A stretch of DNA of 64,000 nucleotides from Kocuria carniphila. Lineage in GTDB: Bacteria > Actinomycetota > Actinomycetes > Actinomycetales > Micrococcaceae. The position numbers and the translations under genes were made by a program. The stretch lies in contig NZ_NOIT01000003.1 in assembly GCF_004136555.1 (NCBI RefSeq), forward strand, positions 124,001 through 188,000, read 5' to 3'. Position 1 is the stretch's first letter; the number at the start of each line of letters is the position of its first letter. The notes under the pieces were generated by a model that saw only the letters and a list, made by a program, of their open reading frames with translations, was not told where the DNA came from and did no database searches. Below are positions 1 to 8,707 of this stretch, in pieces.

Positions 1-194
1 ACTTCCACTTCTACGAGGCCAATGCGGCGCTGGACTTCGACCGCGAGGCCGCTCGCGGTTTCCACTTGGACATCCCCTCCGGCACCGCCGTGCGCTTCGA
101 ACCCGGCGACCAGAAAACCGTGCGCCTGGTGACCATGGCGGGCGCACGCGCCGTCCACGGTTTCCGCAACGCAGTCAACGGCCCCCTCGACTAG
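1..194 (+). CDS. ureB: Urease subunit beta, C-terminal fragment (runs off the window start)
   Basis: Only the last 63 codons are present; codons begin at base 3 and the stop TAG is at 192-194. The readable end includes [14 protein letters not shown] and [17 protein letters not shown], the typical C-terminal half of the urease beta chain. That chain packs against UreC in the cytoplasmic urease apoenzyme. ureC starts 12 bases downstream, as expected for a ureABC operon. The start of the gene and ureA lie outside the window. Confidence 0.95.
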   Translation, partial: FHFYEANAALDFDREAARGFHLDIPSGTAVRFEPGDQKTVRLVTMAGARAVHGFRNAVNGPLD

Positions 195-206
195 GCAAGG
201 ATCCCC

Positions 207-1934
207 ATGAGTTTCGAGATGTCCCGGCAGCAGTACGCCGGGTTGTACGGCCCCACCACCGGGGATGCCATCCGCCTGGCTGACACCGAGTTGTTCCTGG
301 AGATCGAGGCGGATCACACGGTCCGCGGCGACGAAACGATCTTCGGTGGCGGCAAGGTCATGCGCGAGGGTATGGGTCTGAACGGCCAGGCCACGCGCGA
401 CGGCGCTCCCGGTGATCTACCCGTGGCCGACACCGTGATCACCAACGCGATCGTGCTCGATTACACCGGTATCTACAAGGCGGACATCGGCCTGCGGGAT
501 GGCAGGATCATAGCCATCGGCAAGGCCGGGAACTCCAACATCATGGACGGGGTGGACTTCACGATCGGCCCCGCCACGGAAGCCATTTCCGGCGAGGGGA
601 AGATCCTCACCGCGGGCGGGATCGATTCGCACATCCACTTCATCAGTCCGGAGCAATTCGGCACCGCGCTGAATTCCGGGATCACCACCATGATCGGCGG
701 CGGCACAGGCCCGGCGGAAGGCACCAAGGCCACGACCGTCACACCGGGCGCGTGGCACCTGGCCAACATGCTGCGAGCAGTGGAGAACTTCCCCATGAAC
801 GTGGGCTTCCTGGGGAAGGGGCACGCGAGCGCCGTCGAACCCCTGGCCGAACAGATCGAGGCCGGGGCGATCGGACTGAAGGTGCACGAGGACTGGGGTT
901 CCACGCCGGCGGCGATCGATAACTCGCTGCGCGTGGCGGACGAATACGACGTTCAGGTGGCCATCCACACGGACACGCTCAACGAGGCCGGGTTCGTGGA
1001 GGACACCATCAATGCCATTGCCGGGCGCGTGATTCACACGTACCACACGGAGGGCGCGGGCGGCGGGCATGCCCCGGACATCATCAAGATCGCGGGCATG
1101 CCCAACGTGTTGCCGGCGTCCACCAATCCCACGCTGCCGTTCACGCGCAACACCGAGGAAGAGCACCTGGACATGCTCATGGTGTGCCACCACCTCAATC
1201 CAGATATCCCGGAGGACGTAGCTTTCGCGGATTCTCGGATCCGCCCGGAGACCATTGCCGCGGAGGACGTCCTGCAGGACATGGGCGTTTTTTCCATCAC
1301 GAGCTCTGACTCACAGGCCATGGGTCGGGTGGGCGAGGTGGTGCTACGGACGTGGCAGGTCGCGGACAAGATGAAGAAGCAGCGCGGCAAGCTCCCCGGT
1401 GACAGCGAGCGCGGGGACAACGCTCGGCTCAAGCGCTACATCGCCAAGTACACGATCAACCCGGCGCTCACCCACGGGATTTCAGGGCACGTGGGCAGCG
1501 TGGAAGTCGGCAAGCTGGCGGATCTGGTGTTGTGGGATCCCGCGTTCTTCGGGGTGAAACCAGCCCTGATTCTTAAGGGCGGGCAGATCGCCAGCTCGGT
1601 CATGGGTGATCCGAACGCCTCGATCCCCACGCCGCAGCCGCAGTTGATGCGCAACGCCTTTGGCACGTTGGGCTCGGCGGTGTATTCCTCGTCGATCACG
1701 TTCATGTCCCAGGCCGCCGTGGACGCTGGGGTGCCCGATCAGTTGGGGCTGCGAAAAATGGTGGAACCCGTGCACGGGATCCGATCCCTGCGGAAAGCGG
1801 ACCTCCCCTTCAACGGTGAAACCCCGCAGCTCGAGGTGGACCCGGAAACCTACGAGGTACGCGTGGACGGCCAGACCATCACCTGTGAGCCCTCGGACGA
1901 GTTACCCATGGCGCAGCGTTATTTCCTCTTCTAG
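207..1934 (+). CDS. ureC: Urease subunit alpha (catalytic)
   Basis: The 575-residue catalytic subunit of urease hydrolyses urea to ammonia and carbamate at a di-nickel centre. All active-site residues are readable: H142 and H144 in SHIHF, carbamylated K225 and H227 in [10 protein letters not shown]254 in [10 protein letters not shown]280 in the [11 protein letters not shown] flap, H328 in MVCHH and D368 in SSDSQ. These match the Klebsiella positions with a constant offset of 8. Length is normal for the family. The ATG lies 12 bases after ureB. The enzyme should be functional if the accessory proteins encoded next to it load nickel. Confidence 0.98.
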   Translation: MSFEMSRQQYAGLYGPTTGDAIRLADTELFLEIEADHTVRGDETIFGGGKVMREGMGLNGQATRDGAPGDLPVADTVITNAIVLDYTGIYKADIGLRDGRIIAIGKAGNSNIMDGVDFTIGPATEAISGEGKILTAGGIDSHIHFISPEQFGTALNSGITTMIGGGTGPAEGTKATTVTPGAWHLANMLRAVENFPMNVGFLGKGHASAVEPLAEQIEAGAIGLKVHEDWGSTPAAIDNSLRVADEYDVQVAIHTDTLNEAGFVEDTINAIAGRVIHTYHTEGAGGGHAPDIIKIAGMPNVLPASTNPTLPFTRNTEEEHLDMLMVCHHLNPDIPEDVAFADSRIRPETIAAEDVLQDMGVFSITSSDSQAMGRVGEVVLRTWQVADKMKKQRGKLPGDSERGDNARLKRYIAKYTINPALTHGISGHVGSVEVGKLADLVLWDPAFFGVKPALILKGGQIASSVMGDPNASIPTPQPQLMRNAFGTLGSAVYSSSITFMSQAAVDAGVPDQLGLRKMVEPVHGIRSLRKADLPFNGETPQLEVDPETYEVRVDGQTITCEPSDELPMAQRYFLF

Positions 1935-1995
1935 CCCCCGCTTTCCGGCTCGATTTTTCGGGCCATTCCCCGACAACTTTTGAAAGGAACCACCC

Positions 1996-2481
1996 ATGAT
2001 CGTTGAACAGGTGATCGGCAACGTGGCCGATCTGCCGCCCGCCGAACGCGAGAGTCTCCACGTAGAGAAAGTGGTCCTGCCCAGCGCCGACCTGGTCAAG
2101 CGCATCCAGCGGGTCACCACGGATCACGGCCGCACCCTTGGCTTGCGCTTGAATTCCCCGCACGGCCGGGACGGCGATCTGAAGGACGGGGACATCCTGC
2201 TCCGGGATGAATCCGGCGTGGTCGCGGTGTCCGTGGAAGCCACAGACGTGCTGGTCATCGCGCCGCGCTCCATCACCGAAATGGGCGTGACCGCGCATGC
2301 GCTGGGCAACCGCCACTTGCAGGCCCAGTTCTTCGATGCCTCCTCCGAGTACGGCGCTCAGGTCATGGTCGTCCAGTTCGATCACACCGTGGCCGACTAC
2401 CTGGACGCCCAGCAGGTCCCCTATCAGCGCCAGGACCGCGTGATGCCCGTTCCGTTCCGGCACGCCGAGCACACGCACTAG
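1996..2481 (+). CDS. ureE: Urease accessory protein UreE (nickel metallochaperone)
   Basis: This 161-residue cytoplasmic protein fits UreE, which delivers nickel to the UreDFG-apo-urease complex. The N-terminal domain includes RESLHVEKVVLPSADLVKR. The C-terminal metal-binding domain includes SITEMGVTAHALGNRH, in which the conserved His lies in the family's nickel site. The C-terminus ends FRHAEHTH, so only a short histidine cluster is present rather than the long His-rich tail of Klebsiella UreE. A good ribosome site (GAAAGGAA) precedes the ATG, and ureF follows after 8 bases. Confidence 0.93.
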   Translation: MIVEQVIGNVADLPPAERESLHVEKVVLPSADLVKRIQRVTTDHGRTLGLRLNSPHGRDGDLKDGDILLRDESGVVAVSVEATDVLVIAPRSITEMGVTAHALGNRHLQAQFFDASSEYGAQVMVVQFDHTVADYLDAQQVPYQRQDRVMPVPFRHAEHTH

Positions 2482-2489
2482 GACTTTTC

Positions 2490-3254
2490 ATGCTCAGTTC
2501 GACGACGCCGCACGAGCCCTTACTCACGCTCCTCCAGTTGTGCGATTCCGCCCTCCCCACGGGCGCGTTCGCGCACACCTTTGGCATGGAGACGTATCTG
2601 CAGCGCGGCACCGTGCACGACGAGGCCACGTTCCAGGAGTGGCTCGCGCAGTTCGTGGATCACCAGTTGGTCTACGCGGACGGGCTGGCCGTGCGATTGA
2701 CGGCGGAGGCGTGCGCTGCGCCTGGCACTGGCACTGGCACTGGCACTGGCACTGGCACTGGCACTGGCGAGGATGCTCAAAGTGGCATCGACTTTCTGAT
2801 CGAACTGGACGACCTCATGTACGCCCAGGCCCTGCCCTCACAGGTCAGGCAGGCCGGACTGACCATGGGTAAGCGGCTGCTCGACATCGGCCGGCTGTCC
2901 CTGCCCGGTCCCTGCCTGGAGAAATACGCCGCACTGGTCGACGCCGGACCATGCCACGGTCACCAGGCCATTGCATTCGGGCTGATTGGCACGGACCACG
3001 GCGTTCCCGCTACGTCACTGGTGAGCGCCTATTTGTTCTCCACGGTCACTGCATTGATGCAGAACGCAGTGCGCGGAATCCCCATCGGCCAGAACGCAGG
3101 GCAGCGGGTCCTGGGGGTCATGCGTAGTCATGTCACCCGAGCGGAGGCCCGGATTGCCCAGCTCACGCTCGACGATCTGGGGGCCGTCTCCCCCGGACTG
3201 GAGATCGCCCAGATGCAGCACGAGACCCAGCGAGCCCGCATGTTCATGAGCTGA
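2490..3254 (+). CDS. ureF: Urease accessory protein UreF
   Basis: This 254-residue protein carries the UreF signature near the N-terminus (LLQLCDSALPTGAFAHTFGMET) and the typical C-terminal all-helical region (GLEIAQMQHETQRARMFMS). UreF bridges UreD and UreG and acts as a fidelity gate during carbamylation and nickel insertion. An in-frame run of seven hexamers at 2724-2765 encodes Gly-Thr repeats around residues 79-93, in a loop between helices. The family does not normally have it. The start ATG is 8 bases after ureE and the gene lies in the same operon. Confidence 0.93.
   Translation: MLSSTTPHEPLLTLLQLCDSALPTGAFAHTFGMETYLQRGTVHDEATFQEWLAQFVDHQLVYADGLAVRLTAEACAAPGTGTGTGTGTGTGTGEDAQSGIDFLIELDDLMYAQALPSQVRQAGLTMGKRLLDIGRLSLPGPCLEKYAALVDAGPCHGHQAIAFGLIGTDHGVPATSLVSAYLFSTVTALMQNAVRGIPIGQNAGQRVLGVMRSHVTRAEARIAQLTLDDLGAVSPGLEIAQMQHETQRARMFMS
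2724..2768 (+). repeat. Hexanucleotide microsatellite (GGCACT)7 inside ureF
   Basis: Seven perfect copies of GGCACT (2724-2765) plus a partial GGC encode (Gly-Thr)7-Gly in frame. Because the unit is six bases, gain or loss of copies changes loop length by two residues without shifting the frame. It is a plausible slippage site and strain marker. Confidence 0.95.
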
Positions 3255-3311
3255 TCACCGACTCACCACCCACCCAGCACTTCGCAGACCCATCGCAAGG
3301 AGATTTTCACC

Positions 3312-3923
3312 ATGAACGCCATCAAAGTCGGCATCGGCGGACCCGTCGGAGCGGGTAAGACTCAGCTGATCGAACGCCTGACCCGTGCCCTGAGCGATGA
3401 GATGTCCTTGGCCGCGATCACCAACGACATCTACACGATCGAGGACGCCAAGATCCTCTCGCAGAACAGCGTGCTGCCCCTGGACCGCATCATCGGTCTG
3501 GAAACCGGCGGCTGCCCACACACCGCTATCCGCGAAGACACCTCCATGAACCAGGCGGCCATCGACAAGCTGGAGGCCGAGCACCCTGACCTGGACGTGA
3601 TTTTCGTGGAGTCCGGCGGCGACAACCTCTCCGCCACGTTCAGCCCCGAGCTGGTGGATTTCTCCATCTACATCATCGACGTGGCCCAGGGTGAAAAGAT
3701 CCCCCGCAAGGCCGGCCAGGGCATGATCAAGTCCGACCTGTTCATCATCAACAAGACGGACCTGGCACCCCACGTGGGCGCGGATCTGTCCGTCATGGAG
3801 TCGGATTCCAAAGACTTCCGCGGTGACAAGGCCTTCTGCTTCACCAACCTCAAGACCGACGAAGGTCTGGAGCATGTCATCCAGTGGCTGCGTCACGACG
3901 TACTCATGCTGGATTTGGCATGA
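3312..3923 (+). CDS. ureG: Urease accessory GTPase UreG
   Basis: This 203-residue SIMIBI-class GTPase hydrolyses GTP to drive nickel delivery to urease. The P-loop GPVGAGKT lies at residues 10-17. It also has the TNDIYT switch segment, the metal-binding CPH motif in [15 protein letters not shown], the Walker-B-like [13 protein letters not shown] and the base-recognition [22 protein letters not shown] upstream is a strong ribosome site. The stop codon overlaps the ureD start (ATGA), giving translational coupling. Confidence 0.97.
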   Translation: MNAIKVGIGGPVGAGKTQLIERLTRALSDEMSLAAITNDIYTIEDAKILSQNSVLPLDRIIGLETGGCPHTAIREDTSMNQAAIDKLEAEHPDLDVIFVESGGDNLSATFSPELVDFSIYIIDVAQGEKIPRKAGQGMIKSDLFIINKTDLAPHVGADLSVMESDSKDFRGDKAFCFTNLKTDEGLEHVIQWLRHDVLMLDLA

Positions 3924-4840
3924 GTTCCCCGATCCTCACGGGTGCTCTGAACGCACCGTCCACGGGCCACAACGAACCTGCGAGCCTGGCGCGAGCGGCG
4001 TCGTCGTCCGTGGAAAATGGCACCTGGCGTGGCGAACTGGACTTGACCGTGGCCCCGCGCGCCGGGCGATCCGTGGCCGTGCGGCAGTTCCACCGGGGCT
4101 CGCTGCGGGTGCTGCGGCCGCACTATCTGGACGCGTCCGGGCAGGTCACGTACGCGGTGGTCAATCCCGGCGGCGGGTACCTGGACGGCGACCGCTACCG
4201 CACGAACCTCGCGCTCGAGCCGGGCGCGGACCTGCTGCTGACCACGCAATCGGCGACCAAGGTTTATCGCTCGCCGCGCGACCACACGCTGCAGGAAACG
4301 GACGTGCGGCTCGGTGCCGACAGCCGGCTCGAATACCTGCCGGACCAGCTGATCGCCTATCGGGATGCGCGCTACGACCAGGTCACGCGCGTGGCCATGG
4401 AGCCGTCGGCGAGCCTCGTGCTCGCGGACCTGGTCACGCCCGGCTGGTCCCCCACCGGCGAACCGTTCCGCTACGACCGCGTGCGGCTGCGCACCCGCGT
4501 GAGCATGGCGGGGCGGCCCGTGGTGGTCGACAACTTGCTGCTGGAGCCCGGCGCTCACGGGCTCGACGGTCTCGGATTCTTTGAGGGCTACACGCACGTC
4601 GGCTCGCTTCTGGTGATCGATCCCCGCGCCGACGACGCCGCTCTGGCCGACGTCCGCGCCCTGCTCGCCGAGCGCTCCGGCCACGTTAGAGCCGGTGCCA
4701 CTGCAACGCCCGTGCCCGGCATGGCCGTGCGTGTCCTGGGCCGTTCCACGCCCGAGGTCTCCGAGGCCATCGAGGCCGTGGTCAATCTGCTGCGTGAGCG
4801 TTGGTTCGGGCAGGGCGCCGTCGATCTTCGCAAGTACTGA
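3920..4840 (+). CDS. ureD: Urease accessory protein UreD (UreH)
   Basis: This 306-residue UreD acts as the scaffold that binds apo-urease and recruits UreF and UreG. Readable family features include [41 protein letters not shown] and the C-terminal [20 protein letters not shown]. The ATG at 3920 overlaps the ureG stop as ATGA, which is preferred over an in-frame ATG 36 bases upstream inside ureG. Gene order ureABC-EFG-D is the usual one in Micrococcaceae-type actinobacteria. Confidence 0.93.
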   Translation: MSSPILTGALNAPSTGHNEPASLARAASSSVENGTWRGELDLTVAPRAGRSVAVRQFHRGSLRVLRPHYLDASGQVTYAVVNPGGGYLDGDRYRTNLALEPGADLLLTTQSATKVYRSPRDHTLQETDVRLGADSRLEYLPDQLIAYRDARYDQVTRVAMEPSASLVLADLVTPGWSPTGEPFRYDRVRLRTRVSMAGRPVVVDNLLLEPGAHGLDGLGFFEGYTHVGSLLVIDPRADDAALADVRALLAERSGHVRAGATATPVPGMAVRVLGRSTPEVSEAIEAVVNLLRERWFGQGAVDLRKY

Positions 4841-4853
4841 ACAGGAGAATTCC

Positions 4854-5939
4854 GTGTCTGCACTCTCGACTCTGAACCCCGCTGTGGGCCGCCCATCGGT
4901 GGACGATTGGCCGTTCCGCACGCGTGTGCTGTGCACTCTGGGTGCCGTGGCCGTTCTGCACCTGGTCGCGCTGGGGCTGTGGGGGTTGGGAAGCCTGGGC
5001 GGCTCGGTGCCCCTGGCCATCGGCCTGGTCATCACGTGCTATCTGACCGGGGTGAAGCACAGCTACGACTGGGACCACATTGCCGCGATCGACAACTCCA
5101 CGCGGCGCTTCGTCGGTCAGGGGAAGCGCCCCGCGAGCGTGGGCCTGGCCTTCAGCATGGGACACAGTTCCGTGGTGATTCTGGCCGGAATTCTGGTGGT
5201 GCTCGGCGCGACGTTCGTGTCCTCGTTCATCTCCGAAGGGACCGCGGCGAACACGACTCTGGGGATCATTGGCGGAACGGTGTCCGGGGTGTTCCTGCTG
5301 CTGATCGGCCTGTACAACGCGGGTGCGTGCGCCCACAGTTGGAGGCTGCGGCGGCGCGTACGCGACGGCTACGCGGTGGGTGAGGAGGATCTGCACGCTC
5401 AGGGCCTGGTCTCGCGGGTGATGGCCAAACCGCTGGCCCGGGTGCAGCGGCCGCGCAACATCTTCACGCTGGGGTTCTTGTTCGGACTCGGTTTCGATAC
5501 CGCCAGCACCATTTCACTCTTAGTCCTGACAGTCTCCGCGTCCGTGGCGGGAGTGTCCGGGTGGACGCTGTTGTCGCTGCCGTTCTTCTTCGCCGCGGGC
5601 ATGTGCCTGTGCGACTCGCTCAACGGGCTGGCGGTGCTGCGCATGTACCGGTCGGCCTGGCGGGATCCAGCCCGCAAGCTGGGCTTCAACACCGCCATCA
5701 CGGGACTCTCTGCGGCCGCCGCGCTGTTCATCTCGGTCATCACACTGGGCGGGGTGCTCAACACTGCGTTCGGGCTGAGCGACCCGGTCACCTCGTGGCT
5801 CGCGGACATCGACTTGGGCGACGCCGGACTGCTGCTGGTTGCCTCGCTGCTAGCTGTTTGGGGTGGGTTCGTCCTGGTGCGGAAGGCACGGAGCGGCGCA
5901 AACTCAGATGTAGGCTCGGAGCAGCCGATTCACCCGTAG
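4854..5939 (+). CDS. NiCoT-family high-affinity nickel (cobalt) permease
   Basis: This 361-residue membrane protein of the HoxN/NixA type imports Ni2+ for the urease encoded just upstream. The signature HX4DH is present as KHSYDWDHIAAIDN (H69, D74, H75). Further family motifs are FSMGHSSVV, LGFLFGLGFDTAS and FFAAGMCLCDSLNG. About eight hydrophobic segments are visible. The GTG start at 4854 follows AGGAG with good spacing, 13 bases after ureD. Longer in-frame readings would run inside ureD and are not favoured. Cobalt cannot be excluded as a substrate, but context favours nickel. Confidence 0.93.
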   Translation: MSALSTLNPAVGRPSVDDWPFRTRVLCTLGAVAVLHLVALGLWGLGSLGGSVPLAIGLVITCYLTGVKHSYDWDHIAAIDNSTRRFVGQGKRPASVGLAFSMGHSSVVILAGILVVLGATFVSSFISEGTAANTTLGIIGGTVSGVFLLLIGLYNAGACAHSWRLRRRVRDGYAVGEEDLHAQGLVSRVMAKPLARVQRPRNIFTLGFLFGLGFDTASTISLLVLTVSASVAGVSGWTLLSLPFFFAAGMCLCDSLNGLAVLRMYRSAWRDPARKLGFNTAITGLSAAAALFISVITLGGVLNTAFGLSDPVTSWLADIDLGDAGLLLVASLLAVWGGFVLVRKARSGANSDVGSEQPIHP

Positions 5940-5949
5940 AAAGTGCCCC

Positions 5950-6699
5950 ATGCTAATCCTCACCGCCGCGCTGATCGCTGTCCTGGTGGGCAGTATCCTG
6001 CAACGGGTCTCAGGTATGGGCGTGGGGTTGGTCGTAGCTCCGGTGTTGTCCCTGCTGATGGGCCCGGCCACTGGCGTGCTGGTGACCAACGCGGCCACGG
6101 TGTGTTCGGGGTTCATGATCACGTTGTCCGTGCGGCGGATGGTCGAATGGAAGCACGCGGCCATCCTGATCGCTGCGGCCCTGCCCGGAGTCATCCTCGG
6201 GGCGCTCGTGGTCAGTTGGGTCTCTGCAGAGTGGCTTCAGATCGGAGTGGGCGCAGTGGTTCTGCTGGCCCTGGCCATCACCAAGTTCTCCCGGAGCACC
6301 GGTGACGTGCAACAGCGCAAAGCCGTGGTACCGGCCGGCCTGATCGGTGGATTCTTCAACTCTACGGCGGGCGTCGCCGCTCCGGCAATGGTCGTGTACT
6401 CACGCATCACCAATTGGGATCAGCTGCGATTCGCCGCCACCATGCAACCCGTGTTCATGTCCCTGGGCGCATTGTCCGTGGGTTCCAAACTGATCGCGGG
6501 GGTGCCGTTTGTGCTCCCGGTCCCGGTGTTTGTGGCCTTCGGCTCCCTCATTGCCACGATCTTCGTGGGCATCACCGTTGGCACGTGGCTTTCACGTCGC
6601 TTGGACAAGGCCGCGGCCTCCAAACTGGCGATGACGCTGGCGGCGGTGGGCGGCGTCGTCGTCATGGTGCGAGGCGCGTTGGCTCTGATTCTGGCGTGA
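5950..6699 (+). CDS. TauE/SafE (TSUP) family membrane permease
   Basis: This 249-residue, very hydrophobic protein has about eight predicted membrane segments and two-fold repeat character: an N-terminal half with SILQRVSGMGVGLVVAPVL and a C-terminal half with GLIGGFFNSTAGVAAPAMV. Both repeats carry the glycine and proline motifs of TSUP transporters, which export sulfite or sulfonates or import anions. It starts 10 bases after the nickel permease and is probably cotranscribed. The substrate cannot be read from the sequence; a role linked to urease or nickel is only suggested by position. Confidence 0.85.
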   Translation: MLILTAALIAVLVGSILQRVSGMGVGLVVAPVLSLLMGPATGVLVTNAATVCSGFMITLSVRRMVEWKHAAILIAAALPGVILGALVVSWVSAEWLQIGVGAVVLLALAITKFSRSTGDVQQRKAVVPAGLIGGFFNSTAGVAAPAMVVYSRITNWDQLRFAATMQPVFMSLGALSVGSKLIAGVPFVLPVPVFVAFGSLIATIFVGITVGTWLSRRLDKAAASKLAMTLAAVGGVVVMVRGALALILA

Positions 6700-6707
6700 G
6701 GATTTAG

Positions 6708-6753
6708 GGTTCCCTATTACCGAATCCGAGACGGAAATCAGTAATAGGGAACC
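6708..6753. terminator. Perfect 13-bp inverted repeat between convergent genes
   Basis: Arms GGTTCCCTATTAC (6708-6720) and GTAATAGGGAACC (6741-6753) are exact complements separated by 20 bases. The repeat sits between the TSUP stop (6699) and the stop of the minus-strand MFS gene (6767). A bidirectional terminator is the simplest reading, although the loop is long and there is no T-run. An operator-like or recombination-related role is not excluded. Confidence 0.6.
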
Positions 6754-6766
6754 ACGAATCACCCCG

Positions 6767-7975
6767 CTACCGACGGGCGGGCAACTCCCGCACCTCATGG
6801 CGCTTGCCGTACGCCATGATGCCCAGGCAGACGACGGCGATAACCGCGCCGGAGAGGAACAGCCACGGGTAGGTGGTGACCTCGGAGATCACGGCGAGGA
6901 CCATGGGCACGAAGAAACCGATGTAGGTCAGTGAGTAGAAGACGGCGGTGAGCCCGGCCAGGTCGTCCACGCGCGCGATGCGCTGAACCTCTTGCAGACC
7001 GGAGACCAGTACCAGGCCATAGCCGCAGCCCAGGATTGCCGCGGAAATCAGCACGACCGGCAGCGACAAAGTGGCCGATGCTAAGACGGCGCTGAGCATG
7101 CCGATGACCACGGCAATCATGCCGACCACGAGGGAGCGGATGGAGCCGTCTCGGTCCAGACGCTTGCCCAGCGGTTGGATGAAGAAACCGAAAGTCAGGC
7201 AGACCAAGCACAACAGGCCCGAGAACGCGATCCCGTAGTCCGGCCCGACCACCTCCGCCATGAGTGCTGGGAGGATCGCATAGCCGGAGGCCGCGCAGCC
7301 GAAGACCCATGGCGCGGACGGTGCAACCACGAACCAGAAGCGATGCTGTTTGGCCGCGGGGATCTTCAAATCGGACCACAAGGAACCGATGTGGCGACCG
7401 GTCTCACGCGTCTCCGGCGCACCGGCCACAAGGAACACCGTGGGGATGCAGATCAGAATATTGATCAGGTAAGGCAGGACCGTTTGCAGAGGAGCGAACT
7501 GGGCAAGGGTGGCGGCCACCGCGGCGCCCAGGGCAAAGCCGGCGGTCAGGGACAGGGACGCTCGGCGTGCACCGGACACCTTTTCAGGGTGAGATTCGTA
7601 CGGGCGCCCGGAGAGTTCCTTGACCCACGATGTGCCCACGGCCATTCCCAATCCGAGAGCCACGCCGGACAGAACCCGGCCGATGAACAACAGGGTGAGG
7701 CTGCCCGATCCCAGCGCCAACAGGCCGCTGCCCAGCATGGCGATGATGGGCGCGGGAATCATCAGTGCCCGGCGGCCGTGTCTGTCCGACAGCGGCCCGC
7801 CGATCAGCAGCGCCGGAACGATGCCCAGCACGTATGCCGCCAAAAGCATATCCACGGCGACCTGTTCGAAACCCTCCACATGGCGATACATGACCAGTAG
7901 CGGTGTGAATTCATTGCCACCCCAGGCGACCGCGAACAATCCGGCGGCCACCCGCTTCCAGGGTTTGATCCTCAT
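6767..7975 (-). CDS. MFS transporter
   Basis: This 402-residue membrane protein has about 12 hydrophobic segments. Major facilitator motif A lies between segments 2 and 3 (GGPLSDRHGRRALMI), with a weaker repeat after segment 8. It is a single-domain MFS permease of unknown substrate. The start ATG overlaps the stop of the upstream GntR-family regulator (ATGA at 7972-7975), so the two are coupled. The regulator probably senses the transported compound or a product of it. Divergence from the hexuronate locus makes a sugar acid possible but unproven. Confidence 0.88.
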   Translation of the reverse strand: MRIKPWKRVAAGLFAVAWGGNEFTPLLVMYRHVEGFEQVAVDMLLAAYVLGIVPALLIGGPLSDRHGRRALMIPAPIIAMLGSGLLALGSGSLTLLFIGRVLSGVALGLGMAVGTSWVKELSGRPYESHPEKVSGARRASLSLTAGFALGAAVAATLAQFAPLQTVLPYLINILICIPTVFLVAGAPETRETGRHIGSLWSDLKIPAAKQHRFWFVVAPSAPWVFGCAASGYAILPALMAEVVGPDYGIAFSGLLCLVCLTFGFFIQPLGKRLDRDGSIRSLVVGMIAVVIGMLSAVLASATLSLPVVLISAAILGCGYGLVLVSGLQEVQRIARVDDLAGLTAVFYSLTYIGFFVPMVLAVISEVTTYPWLFLSGAVIAVVCLGIMAYGKRHEVRELPARR

Positions 7976-8583
7976 TCGACGATTCCTTCGTAGACGTGGC
8001 GCAGGTGATCGGACAGCAACGCTCGCACTTGCTCCGCATCACCGTTTTCAACGGCGCGAACGATGTCACGGTGCTGATCCAGAATCTCGGAGGCTTTTTC
8101 ATCCACGGTGCGAACGGCCGTGGCGATCAGCCGCATCTGCCGGTCACGCAGCCCCGAGTAGAAGGAGCTGAGCAGTGAGTTCTCAGCGGCCTCGATGATG
8201 GCCGTATGGAAGGCGGCGTCCAGCTCAGTGAACCGCTCCGTGCCAACTGCCTGAGATTGCTGCTCGAGTAGCTCATTCAGGGTGGCGGGCAACGCAGGGT
8301 CCCGCAGCGCCGCGGCCACGCATCCGCATTCGACGACCCGGCGGGCTTCGATCACTTCGCGCGCCTCGGACGGACCCACCGGAACGACCAGGGCACCCCG
8401 CTTGGGGTAGAGCCGCATGAGGCCCTCGGCCTGCAACCGCAGGAACGCCTCGCGCACGGGAGTGCGAGAGACCCCGAGTTCCTCCGCCACCGTTCCTTCG
8501 GACAGAAGTTCGCCATCCAGTTCTCCGGACAAGATGCGCGCCTTCGCGTGCGCATACGCGCATTCCGCTGCGTTGGTTGGCAC
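7972..8583 (-). CDS. GntR-family transcriptional regulator (FadR/FCD type)
   Basis: This 203-residue regulator has an N-terminal winged helix-turn-helix (about residues 30-75, including VAEELGVSRTPVREAFLRL) and an all-helical FCD effector domain. The FCD metal/ligand-type histidines are seen in AAFHTAIIEAAEN and in the C-terminal SDHLRHVYEG. Such proteins are usually repressors responding to carboxylates or sugar acids. It is coupled to the MFS gene downstream and divergent from the LacI regulator. A TTGG-N4-CCAA site in the shared upstream region resembles UxuR/ExuR-type operators of this subfamily. Confidence 0.9.
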   Translation of the reverse strand: MPTNAAECAYAHAKARILSGELDGELLSEGTVAEELGVSRTPVREAFLRLQAEGLMRLYPKRGALVVPVGPSEAREVIEARRVVECGCVAAALRDPALPATLNELLEQQSQAVGTERFTELDAAFHTAIIEAAENSLLSSFYSGLRDRQMRLIATAVRTVDEKASEILDQHRDIVRAVENGDAEQVRALLSDHLRHVYEGIVE

Positions 8584-8638
8584 AGTTCTCCCCGGTCATC
8601 GGCGCTTAGATACAAGATGCATGCTAAGCGTGGATGGG

Positions 8639-8650
8639 TTGGATCACCAA
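8639..8650. promoter_or_regulatory. Candidate GntR/UxuR-type operator
   Basis: TTGGATCACCAA is an inverted repeat of TTGG and CCAA around four bases. It lies in the 124-bp divergent region between the GntR regulator (start 8583) and the LacI regulator (start 8708). Hexuronate repressors of the GntR/FCD family are known to bind TTGG-N4-CCAA-like sites. Match and position are seen in the sequence; binding is inferred. Confidence 0.4.
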
Positions 8651-8707
8651 TTAAATGGAGTTGTCCGGCCTTTGACACCCCCGCGGCGACTCATGACAAT
8701 CGAGAGT

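Noticed and set aside
2724-2768. Phase-variable on/off switch of ureF
   Set aside because: The repeat unit is six bases, so copy changes keep the reading frame.
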